This document shows positions 1-5,421 of a stretch of DNA of 8,251 nucleotides, piece after piece; position 1 is the stretch's first letter; each line of letters begins with the position of its first letter. The stretch covers positions 1 to 8,251 of the forward strand of contig JAKATV010000420.1 in assembly GCA_021818565.1 (NCBI GenBank), in the 5' to 3' direction. Both the position numbers and the translations under genes were made by a program. This stretch comes from Planctomycetota bacterium (GTDB taxonomy: Bacteria; Planctomycetota; Phycisphaerae; WQYP01). A model generated the notes under the pieces. That model was given only the letters and a program-made list of their open reading frames with translations, had not been told where the DNA came from and did no database searches.

Positions 1-392
1 AAATCCTTGCGGAGAAACTTAATATTCCGTCGGCTGAACTGCCAAGTCGGCATATCGTGGTTCGATCGGCCGGCGTTCACGCCGCAGGCGGCATGCCGGC
101 AGCCGTAGAGGCGGTAAAAGTGCTCGGGGCAATGGGGGTTGATATTCAAAAGCACCGATCGGCACCGCTGACGGATGATTTATTGCGGCGCGCCGATATG
201 ATATTTACCATGACGCAGGCGCATCGTGAAGAAATAATATCTCGAATGCCGACCGCGGCTGAAAAAACGTTCACCTTGGACCCCGACGGCGATATTGATG
301 ACCCGATTGGCAAGGGCGAGCAAGCTTATAGAAAAACAGCACAACGGCTGGAAAAACTGATTCGTAACCGCGTTGTGGAGATGGAATTATGA
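1..392 (+). CDS. Low-molecular-weight protein tyrosine/arginine phosphatase, 5'-truncated by window edge
   Basis: This is the C-terminal 129 residues of an LMW protein phosphatase; codons are in frame from base 3. Family members are about 150-160 residues, so some 20-30 residues are missing, including the CX5R phosphate-binding loop with the nucleophilic Cys. Visible hallmarks are SAG after a strand, HRS-x-PLT, ADMIFTMT followed by H, and DDPIG, whose Asp (codon 300-302) matches the general-acid Asp of the family's DPF/DPIG motif. The family hydrolyses cysteinyl-phosphate intermediates from phosphotyrosine or, in YwlE-type members, phosphoarginine. The deciding residue (Thr or Ile in the P-loop) is outside the window, so substrate is open. 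A GTG at 57 is not the start, because homology continues upstream of it without a stop. The stop overlaps the rpiB-like start (ATGA at 389-392), implying translational coupling. LMW phosphatase next to rpiB is also known from Bacillus (ywlE region). Confidence 0.9.
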   Translation, partial: ILAEKLNIPSAELPSRHIVVRSAGVHAAGGMPAAVEAVKVLGAMGVDIQKHRSAPLTDDLLRRADMIFTMTQAHREEIISRMPTAAEKTFTLDPDGDIDDPIGKGEQAYRKTAQRLEKLIRNRVVEMEL

Positions 393-874
393 ATATCGCC
401 TTGGCCTGTGATCATCGTGGATTTAACATTAAACAACAGCTCATCGAGCAGTTGCGGATGGAAGGCCATGGCGTGGAGGACTTTGGTGCCTTCGACGCCA
501 AGGCGTGTGACTACCCGGATTTTGCCGTCCCTGCCTCGCTGGCCATTGTGGAAGGCAAAGCTCAGGTAGGCATTCTGCTTGATGGCAGCGGGATTGGAAT
601 GTCGATTGTGGCCAATAAAATTCCCGGCATTCGCGCTGCCATCTGTCACGATGAATTGACCGCTGAAATTTCGCGCCGATACAACGATGCCAACGTGTTG
701 TGCCTGGCGGTAGATTTACTGGGCGGTGAATTGATCCGCCGTATCGTAACGGCCTGGATAAAAGCGCCCTTTGAAGATGGCCGCCATGCGCGGCGCGTTG
801 AAAAAATCGGTGAATTGGAACGGCGGCTTTTTCCCGATATCCCCGGGGTTTTAAGCAAACTGAAAAGCAGTTAA
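389..874 (+). CDS. rpiB: RpiB/LacA/LacB-family sugar-phosphate isomerase with altered catalytic residues
   Basis: A 161-residue protein of the ribose-5-phosphate isomerase B family, which interconverts ribose 5-phosphate and ribulose 5-phosphate in the pentose phosphate pathway; length is normal. Conserved parts are CDHRGF (7-12), the DYPDFA segment (41-46), GSGIGMSIVANKIPGIRAA (66-84), NDANVL (99-104) and GRHARRVEKI with phosphate-binding Arg132 and Arg136. Two key positions differ. The Cys of the canonical ICGTG motif is Asp65 (LLDGSG), and the His preceding NDxN, credited with ring opening, is Tyr98. LacA subunits of galactose-6-phosphate isomerase also have Asp at the first position. Substrate may therefore be ribose 5-phosphate with a carboxylate base, or another sugar phosphate. 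The start is ATG 389 with GGAG at 377-380, eight bases upstream. Family assignment is firm; the exact substrate and gene symbol are less so. Confidence 0.88.
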   Translation: MNIALACDHRGFNIKQQLIEQLRMEGHGVEDFGAFDAKACDYPDFAVPASLAIVEGKAQVGILLDGSGIGMSIVANKIPGIRAAICHDELTAEISRRYNDANVLCLAVDLLGGELIRRIVTAWIKAPFEDGRHARRVEKIGELERRLFPDIPGVLSKLKSS

Positions 875-897
875 GTATGTCCCCTGAAATGACTCTT

Positions 898-901
898 GGA
901 G
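898..901 (+). promoter_or_regulatory. Ribosome binding site that fixes the HIT gene start
   Basis: GGAG lies six bases before ATG 908. An in-frame TTG at 896 would overlap this site and would have no Shine-Dalgarno of its own, so ATG 908 is the better start. Confidence 0.65.
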
Positions 902-907
902 CGTTGC

Positions 908-1366
908 ATGTCAGAGCACTCCCCGCACAGCAGCGGATGTATTTTCTGCAGGATTATCGCCGGTGAAATTCCCTGTCAGAAAATTATAGAAAATCAAAAT
1001 ATTTTGTGCTTTCTGGATATTGGCCCGGTGGTGGTCGGTCACAGCCTGGTAATTCCCAAGCATCACGTTCGCAATATATTCGATATGCCCCCCAAGCTCG
1101 CTGCGGATTTAGGGCATGAACTCCCGGCTCTGGCGCGTGCAATATGTGCCGCCGTTCAAGCCCCCGCATGTCATATTCTTCTTAATAGCGGCGTTGAAGC
1201 CATGCAATCAGTTCATCATGCGCATTACCATATTATTCCGCGAAAAAGCGATGATGGTTTTTTTGTTCCCTGGCATCCGGGCAAACTTGGAACTCAGGAG
1301 GCGCACGACCTGATAAGCAAAATACAGAAGAATTACGAAAATATGGATAACGGAATTTCCGCGTAG
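908..1366 (+). CDS. HIT-family (histidine triad) nucleotide-binding protein
   Basis: A 152-residue HIT protein, probably a cytoplasmic purine nucleoside phosphoramidase or dinucleoside-polyphosphate hydrolase. The N-terminal C11-IF-C14 is the start of the zinc-binding knuckle seen in many bacterial HIT proteins, followed by RIIAGEIP, the conserved GHSLVIPKHH segment (44-53), the nucleotide-contacting LLNSG (91-95) and the triad H104-A-H106-Y-H108 followed by IIPR. The middle His (H106) would be the nucleophile. Homologues usually read QSVPHVHFHIIPR; here it is QSVHHAHYHIIPR. ATG 908 is preferred over TTG 896 because of the GGAG at 898-901. The gene follows rpiB by 33 bp on the same strand, so co-transcription is likely. 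It ends in TAG followed immediately by an in-frame TAA, a tandem stop. Confidence 0.92.
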   Translation: MSEHSPHSSGCIFCRIIAGEIPCQKIIENQNILCFLDIGPVVVGHSLVIPKHHVRNIFDMPPKLAADLGHELPALARAICAAVQAPACHILLNSGVEAMQSVHHAHYHIIPRKSDDGFFVPWHPGKLGTQEAHDLISKIQKNYENMDNGISA

Positions 1367-1435
1367 TAACAAGGCAAATAATTCCTGAAAGCGTTAAATT
1401 GACGATCAGGTATTGCAAACAACTTTTACAGGACG

Positions 1436-1477
1436 TACACTCAACTAGGTGTAGGCACCAGTGGGCGCGTGGTGCTT
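1436..1477 (+). promoter_or_regulatory. Two adjacent hairpins in the leader of the glycosyltransferase gene
   Basis: The 153-bp gap 1367-1519 contains two inverted repeats back to back. The first pairs TACAC (1436-1440) with GTGTA (1449-1453) across an 8-base loop. The second pairs AGGCACCA (1453-1460) with TGGTGCTT (1470-1477), with one G-U pair and a 9-base loop. The arms share only A1453, so both could nearly coexist. Neither is followed by a T-run, so they are not obvious terminators. I recognise no riboswitch class, including the c-di-GMP type that might be expected before a polysaccharide synthase. A TTGACG at 1399-1404 is a possible -35 element, but no convincing -10 follows it. Function is unknown. 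Confidence 0.3.
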
Positions 1478-1519
1478 CAATGGTTAACGGAATCCGCGGG
1501 GGCGCTTTCGGGATAAGGA

Positions 1520-3064
1520 ATGATGCAAGAAACGTTAGAATTTGTTCCCATTACGCTTTATTTCGCATGCTTGGTCGTGTTGACTATTTACGGTATGCAT
1601 CGGTACTGGGAGGTATTCCTGTATTACCGAAATTCAAAGAAAATTCCCTGTAAGCCGGTGGAATTTACTGTTCTGCCACGCGTTACCGTACAACTACCTC
1701 TGTTTAATGAACGCTATGTTACGCAACGGGTAATTTCGGCGGTTTGTGCTCTGGATTACCCCCGCGAACTGCTGCAAATCCAGGTACTCGATGATTCCAC
1801 GGATTGTTCCGCGGGGATTGCCCGACAGACCTGTGAACAATTTCGACAACAAGGCTTTGATATTCAGTACATCCACCGAACCGATCGCAGGGGATTCAAG
1901 GCCGGGGCCTTGGAAAACGGCATGGCCTGCGCAACTGGCGAATTTATAGCTATTTTTGATGCGGATTTCGTGCCGCGCCGGGAAATGTTGCGATCAGTTA
2001 TCCATGAATTTACCGATACGCAAATTGGCTGTGTGCAAACCCGTTGGGAGCATCTCAATAGAACCCAATCGCTGCTGACACGATCGCAGGCTATTTTTCT
2101 CGACGGCCATTTTGTTATTGAGCATACCGCGCGCAGCCGCAGCGGCAGATTCATCAATTTTAACGGTACCGGCGGCGTATGGCGGAAGACCGCTATTGTT
2201 GATGCCGGCGGTTGGCAGCATGATACTCTAACCGAGGACATGGACTTATCTTATCGCGCCCAGTTGCGCGGTTGGCGGATTAAATATCTCGGTGACGTAA
2301 CTTCACCGGCCGAGTTGCCGCCGGAAATTACCGCATTCAAGCAACAGCAGCATCGCTGGACAAAAGGCAGTGTTCAAACCTCGGTGAAACTGCTGCCAAC
2401 GGTATTACGCTCAACGCAGCCGTTACGGGTAAAAATTGAGGCATTTTTTCATCTTACCTCCGGTGTGGTTTATCCCTTGGCGGTATTGGTTGCCATTTTG
2501 TTTTTCCCGGCTTTTTGCTTTGCGGGTGCCGGTGAGCTGTCGGCGACCTATCCGATTTTATGGTTGGTTATGTCGGTGCTTTTCACACTCCTGACGTTTT
2601 CTGCCGGCACTTTTTATGTGGTGGCACAGCGGGAAATTAAAGAGAATTATCTAGCGGGCATTCTGCTGGTTCCCTTTTTAATGGCCATTGGAATGGGGAT
2701 AAGTCTCGCCAACGCCATCGCGGTTATTGAGGGCTTGGCGGGGCATCAGAGCGAATTTGTGCGGACACCGAAATATGGTGTCGGAATTAATGAATCTCCG
2801 GATCAATGGAAGCGGCGTGCCGGGGCTTTTACCCATAAAGCGCAGTGGATTCCATTTGCGGAAGTGGCCATTGGACTGTACTTGCTGGCGTGTATCACGA
2901 TTGCCTTGTGGTTTAATCGTGCCGCATCATGCGTGCCCTTTATGCTTATTTTTATGTTTGGCTATCTGTACGTCGGCGGGTTGTCGCTCCATCGGCTTTG
3001 GCAGTCGCGGCGTGATATAAAAACGGAAACTTTTGAGATCCTATCCCCATCGGCAGTCGTATAA
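1520..3064 (+). CDS. Membrane GT2 glycosyltransferase, cellulose/mannan-synthase-like
   Basis: A 514-residue processive-type family 2 glycosyltransferase of the inner membrane, resembling CesA/CslA enzymes that polymerise beta-glucan or beta-mannan from nucleotide sugars at the cytoplasmic face. It has an N-terminal membrane segment (about 9-36) and a cytosolic catalytic domain. Motifs there are DDSTD (91-95), the DxD motif DADF (147-150), NGTGG (215-219), TED (238-240, catalytic base Asp240) and Q276-x-x-R279-W280. About five further membrane segments follow (near 310-333, 343-369, 377-404, 441-464, 470-490). FVRTPK (413-418) sits where BcsA has its FxVTxK gating loop. No PilZ domain is fused, so direct c-di-GMP control as in BcsA is not indicated. 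Start: ATG 1520 or the next codon, ATG 1523; AAGGA at 1515-1519 is too close to the first, so 1523 is also reasonable. Polymer identity cannot be read from the sequence. Confidence 0.92.
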   Translation: MMQETLEFVPITLYFACLVVLTIYGMHRYWEVFLYYRNSKKIPCKPVEFTVLPRVTVQLPLFNERYVTQRVISAVCALDYPRELLQIQVLDDSTDCSAGIARQTCEQFRQQGFDIQYIHRTDRRGFKAGALENGMACATGEFIAIFDADFVPRREMLRSVIHEFTDTQIGCVQTRWEHLNRTQSLLTRSQAIFLDGHFVIEHTARSRSGRFINFNGTGGVWRKTAIVDAGGWQHDTLTEDMDLSYRAQLRGWRIKYLGDVTSPAELPPEITAFKQQQHRWTKGSVQTSVKLLPTVLRSTQPLRVKIEAFFHLTSGVVYPLAVLVAILFFPAFCFAGAGELSATYPILWLVMSVLFTLLTFSAGTFYVVAQREIKENYLAGILLVPFLMAIGMGISLANAIAVIEGLAGHQSEFVRTPKYGVGINESPDQWKRRAGAFTHKAQWIPFAEVAIGLYLLACITIALWFNRAASCVPFMLIFMFGYLYVGGLSLHRLWQSRRDIKTETFEILSPSAVV

Positions 3065-3104
3065 AGTGTCAGCGATGTATTTATAGGTTATTTCTGGTAA
3101 TTAT

Positions 3105-3108
3105 GGAG
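3105..3108 (+). promoter_or_regulatory. Ribosome binding site that fixes the cupredoxin start
   Basis: GGAG seven bases before ATG 3116 favours that codon over the adjacent in-frame TTG at 3113. Confidence 0.6.
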
Positions 3109-3115
3109 TCAGTTG

Positions 3116-3682
3116 ATGAGTCCCACAGTTAGAATTGGTATTGCTTCTTTTATTCTTGGCGCGGTGCTTACCACAACACTGCTGGTGTTCCACCCCATGC
3201 GGCCTCTGATAGCCAAGTCCCCGGTTGCGCCTGCCGGATTGTCTATGAAGCCCGTCTACATTCACATGGACGGTGCCAATGCGTTTGTGGAGTCCATTGT
3301 GGCGGTTGCCCCCGGCGAGCCGGTAATTTTTATTAACGAAGATACTGGAGATCACATGGTTGACGGCTACTACCCGCTGACGGGCAAGCCGAATCCCGCC
3401 ATTAATTCAGGAATGCTCATGGGAACCACCGGGCCTAAGGCGGGTGTGCATAGTTATAAAGTAGTTCTGACCAAGCCGGGGATATATCCATATTACTGCC
3501 CGGTGCATGCCATACTTTCCAAGATTTATCATCACAGCGTGCAGCCGGCACATCGCCCGGGCGTACACGGATTTCCCGGTGCCATGGCCGGCGTGATTAT
3601 TGTGACGACGGCCCCCGCATTGATTGCCCAGAATCCGCCAAGCAGCAAAAAGAAGATCCTCTCGGATTACTTCGGCGGCTGA
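3116..3682 (+). CDS. Membrane-anchored cupredoxin (plastocyanin-like blue copper protein)
   Basis: A 188-residue protein with a single N-terminal hydrophobic segment (about 7-25, uncleaved anchor or signal peptide) and an extracytoplasmic cupredoxin domain (about 45-165). Copper ligand candidates are His80 (TGDH), Cys128 and His131 (YYCPVH) and Met157 (GAMAG, followed by the last strand VIIV). In plastocyanin the Met comes a few residues after the second His. Here 25 residues intervene, and they contain four more histidines (139, 140, 146, 151), so ligand assignment beyond His80/Cys128/His131 is uncertain. Such proteins shuttle single electrons or handle copper in the periplasm. The gene starts 51 bp after the glycosyltransferase with no terminator between them, so an operon is possible. 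The Lys-rich tail (SKKK, about 178-181) lies outside the domain. No redox partner gene is in the window. Confidence 0.82.
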   Translation: MSPTVRIGIASFILGAVLTTTLLVFHPMRPLIAKSPVAPAGLSMKPVYIHMDGANAFVESIVAVAPGEPVIFINEDTGDHMVDGYYPLTGKPNPAINSGMLMGTTGPKAGVHSYKVVLTKPGIYPYYCPVHAILSKIYHHSVQPAHRPGVHGFPGAMAGVIIVTTAPALIAQNPPSSKKKILSDYFGG

Positions 3683-3768
3683 TGGAAGTGGATCCGTGCG
3701 GCACAAAGAAGATAATCACACGATGGAAACTATTTCTCTCGGTGGCACGCACGACTAACCGTGTAATG

Positions 3769-4611
3769 TCAGTGGTCGTGGTAATGTTTCACCACGACTG
3801 TCCATCCCTGTCCCGGCGGTGATAAATGAAAATTGTGCCGCATGGGTTTATTCAGGACAATCTTGCTTAATACGGCGGTCGTGGGAGTTCCATCGGGATC
3901 CGTGCGGATAATTTTAACCGGCAGCCAGTCGTGTGTATTGATCCAGAAATCCACTTCCACAAAGGTAAACGCGGATTTATCACGTGGGACAAGTTTTAAA
4001 CCCACGGTATGCGGCGGCATTTTCTTGTTTTTCAGCAGTTGAACGTGAAATTCCTTTTCCACATCCGCGGGCTTTTGGCCAATAGGAATGGGGATCGGCC
4101 CTTGACCAAGGCGCAACGGGTTAAATTTTTTCCCGGGAGCAGCGATCTCAATTTTCCGAAATATCTTAGCACTGCCGTTACGATCAATCAGCCAATGTCC
4201 GTCAAAAACAATATCATGATCCGCATGGCGTTTGGCAATGGCTCCATCGACCACCAGCATATTAAAGCGGATATCAAATTTTGTGGTTCCATTATTTTGC
4301 TGATACCAGATATGGCCGATATTCATATCTTTTTCATCAGTTCGCAGATGATGCACCTGCACAACCAGATGGGCCTGAAAATTATGCAGCGTCTTACCGC
4401 GCTGCTGCAGAGCCTTGAGAATCGTAAGGATTTCGGCATGCTCCGCCGCTGGCTGTGAATTCTCGGCTGGTGCCGACATCTCGGTAGATTGTTGCGCGGT
4501 TGCCCCCTGCATCCCCCAGTAAGCCCATGCCAGCAGTATGATGACCGTGGCCAGCACGTCACGCATTGGCGGCCATGGAGCATTTTGATAATTCCGGCGT
4601 AAATGTTTCAT
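3769..4611 (-). CDS. Secreted LolA-like (outer-membrane lipoprotein carrier fold) protein
   Basis: A 280-residue protein with an extended basic N-terminus, a hydrophobic signal segment (about 18-33) and a likely cleavage site after Ala39 (ATA before QQ). The mature part reads as a LolA-type half-barrel: alternating beta strands (78-89, 98-122), FDGHWLIDRN (136-145), KIFRKIEI (149-156), LRLGQGPIPIPIGQKPADV (166-184), then LKLVPR, VDFWINTHDWLPVKI (220-234) and a C-terminal GW strand. Related proteins are common in planctomycetes and may bind lipid or lipoprotein in the periplasm; the actual ligand is unknown. The C-terminus ends HYHDH, a short His-rich tail. Its start codon overlaps the HAD stop (ATGA, 4608-4611), so translation is probably coupled, with GAGG about ten bases upstream. 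A second in-frame ATG at 4566 would give a more typical signal peptide but has no visible ribosome site. Confidence 0.68.
   Translation of the reverse strand: MKHLRRNYQNAPWPPMRDVLATVIILLAWAYWGMQGATAQQSTEMSAPAENSQPAAEHAEILTILKALQQRGKTLHNFQAHLVVQVHHLRTDEKDMNIGHIWYQQNNGTTKFDIRFNMLVVDGAIAKRHADHDIVFDGHWLIDRNGSAKIFRKIEIAAPGKKFNPLRLGQGPIPIPIGQKPADVEKEFHVQLLKNKKMPPHTVGLKLVPRDKSAFTFVEVDFWINTHDWLPVKIIRTDPDGTPTTAVLSKIVLNKPMRHNFHLSPPGQGWTVVVKHYHDH
3775..3798. repeat. Perfect inverted repeat at the 3' end of the LolA-like gene
   Basis: GTCGTGGT (3775-3782) and ACCACGAC (3791-3798) form an 8-bp stem with an 8-base loop, close to the point where the + strand cupredoxin unit and the - strand HAD/LolA-like unit converge. 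It lies inside the coding end of the LolA-like gene (His-rich tail). No T-run follows on either strand, so a role as terminator is unproven. The 86-bp gap 3683-3768 itself holds no gene and no clear hairpin. Confidence 0.35.
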
Positions 4612-5237
4612 CGTTTTGTTGCCTCGATCATGGTTGGCGTATTTAAAAACTCTTCCGGCGCAGCAACCAGAAGTTCAATATCCTCTAACTGCCGAATCAG
4701 ATAAGTTGCGTGCTTCGCAAAATTGGGCGGCGTGGAGTCCGGTTCAATGAGCAGGACGCTGTGGGTGCCCGCATTCTCCGCGACCTGCAGATCAAAAACG
4801 TAATCACCTACCATTAATGTCTTTTCAGCCCTGACCTGCAAGACCCGGCAAATTCTTAGAAGGCTTTCGGCCGCCGGTTTAATCGGGGGCTGATCCCGCG
4901 ATGCTACGTGGTCGAAAGCGATTGGATAACGCCGCAGTACCGTTTCCACACTGCGCTGGCTGTTGCGGCTAAGAAGGGCGGTTTTCAGGCCGCGCTGCCG
5001 CAATTTTTCCAGTACCTGTTCCGCACCGGGGCGTAATTGGCATTTTTCCGCCGCCGCCGCCTCATGACGATGCAATGTTTCCCAGGCCTGTTGCCGCTGG
5101 TTGGGTTCCAAATTATCGATGCACTCCAAGATCGGATGTCGCACGTGCAGCCCCAGTTCTTTCCGTAGCGTGTCAAAATCCAAGGCGTCGAACGTCAACG
5201 TGCCATCCATATCAAATACAATCAGCTCATAACTCAT
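4608..5237 (-). CDS. HAD-superfamily hydrolase, phosphoglycolate phosphatase-like
   Basis: A 209-residue cytoplasmic HAD phosphatase. All four HAD motifs are present: I, D9-M-D11-G-T-L with nucleophile Asp9 and acid/base Asp11; II, Ser90 in LLSRNS; III, Lys120 in IKP; IV, G144-D145 and Asp149 in GDYVFD. An alpha-helical cap (about residues 17-68) lies between motifs I and II, as in the subfamily IA enzymes that include phosphoglycolate phosphatases. Length fits. The substrate cannot be told from the sequence; phosphoglycolate or another small phosphomonoester are both possible. It is the first gene of a two-gene minus-strand unit with the LolA-like gene. The ribosome site GGAG is about 11 bases before ATG, slightly far. 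A TATAAT box lies about 33 bp upstream of the start codon. Confidence 0.88.
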   Translation of the reverse strand: MSYELIVFDMDGTLTFDALDFDTLRKELGLHVRHPILECIDNLEPNQRQQAWETLHRHEAAAAEKCQLRPGAEQVLEKLRQRGLKTALLSRNSQRSVETVLRRYPIAFDHVASRDQPPIKPAAESLLRICRVLQVRAEKTLMVGDYVFDLQVAENAGTHSVLLIEPDSTPPNFAKHATYLIRQLEDIELLVAAPEEFLNTPTMIEATKR

Positions 5238-5269
5238 CGCAAGTCACGCTCCGGTTAACATCCTGACCG

Positions 5270-5275
5270 ATTATA
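5270..5275 (-). promoter_or_regulatory. Likely -10 box for the HAD/LolA-like unit
   Basis: Read on the minus strand this is a perfect TATAAT. Transcription would start near 5263, giving a leader of about 26 bases before ATG 5237. No good -35 hexamer is visible 16-18 bases upstream, so strength or an activator requirement is unclear. Confidence 0.45.
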
Positions 5276-5361
5276 GCGGTGGCCGGAGGTTCTTGCCGCT
5301 TTACTCAGGCTGTGGCGTCGTCGGGTGGCCAACGATTTGTCATATTAATTGATGCCGGCAG

Positions 5362-5390
5362 TTTTCACGGATGGCGTTGACCGCTACAAT
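5362..5390 (+). promoter_or_regulatory. Likely sigma-70 type promoter for lysS
   Basis: TTTTCA (5362-5367) and TACAAT (5385-5390) are separated by 17 bases, matching four and five of six consensus positions. The start would be near 5397, leaving a leader of about 25 bases before ATG 5422. The palindrome TGCCGGCA (5353-5360) abuts the -35 element and could be an operator or chance. Confidence 0.5.
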
Positions 5391-5421
5391 ACATCGCTTT
5401 GTTGAATGTAGATGAGGAAAC

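Noticed and set aside
57..59. GTG as the start of the first gene
   Set aside because: The same frame is open to the window edge, and the upstream residues continue the LMW phosphatase fold, so the gene starts before base 1.
1399..1429. Promoter TTGACG ... TTTTAC before the glycosyltransferase
   Set aside because: The spacing is 19 bases and the -10 match is weak, so it is not annotated as a promoter.
1436..1477. c-di-GMP riboswitch upstream of the polysaccharide synthase
   Set aside because: The hairpin sizes and loop sequences do not match the known GEMM-type consensus.
1864..2241. Minus-strand frame of 125 codons inside the glycosyltransferase gene
   Set aside because: It is antisense to the catalytic core containing the DADF and TED motifs and has no family features.
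3775..3798. Bidirectional intrinsic terminator for the convergent genes
   Set aside because: The stem is perfect, but no T-run follows on either strand and it sits inside the coding end of the LolA-like gene, so I list it only as an inverted repeat.
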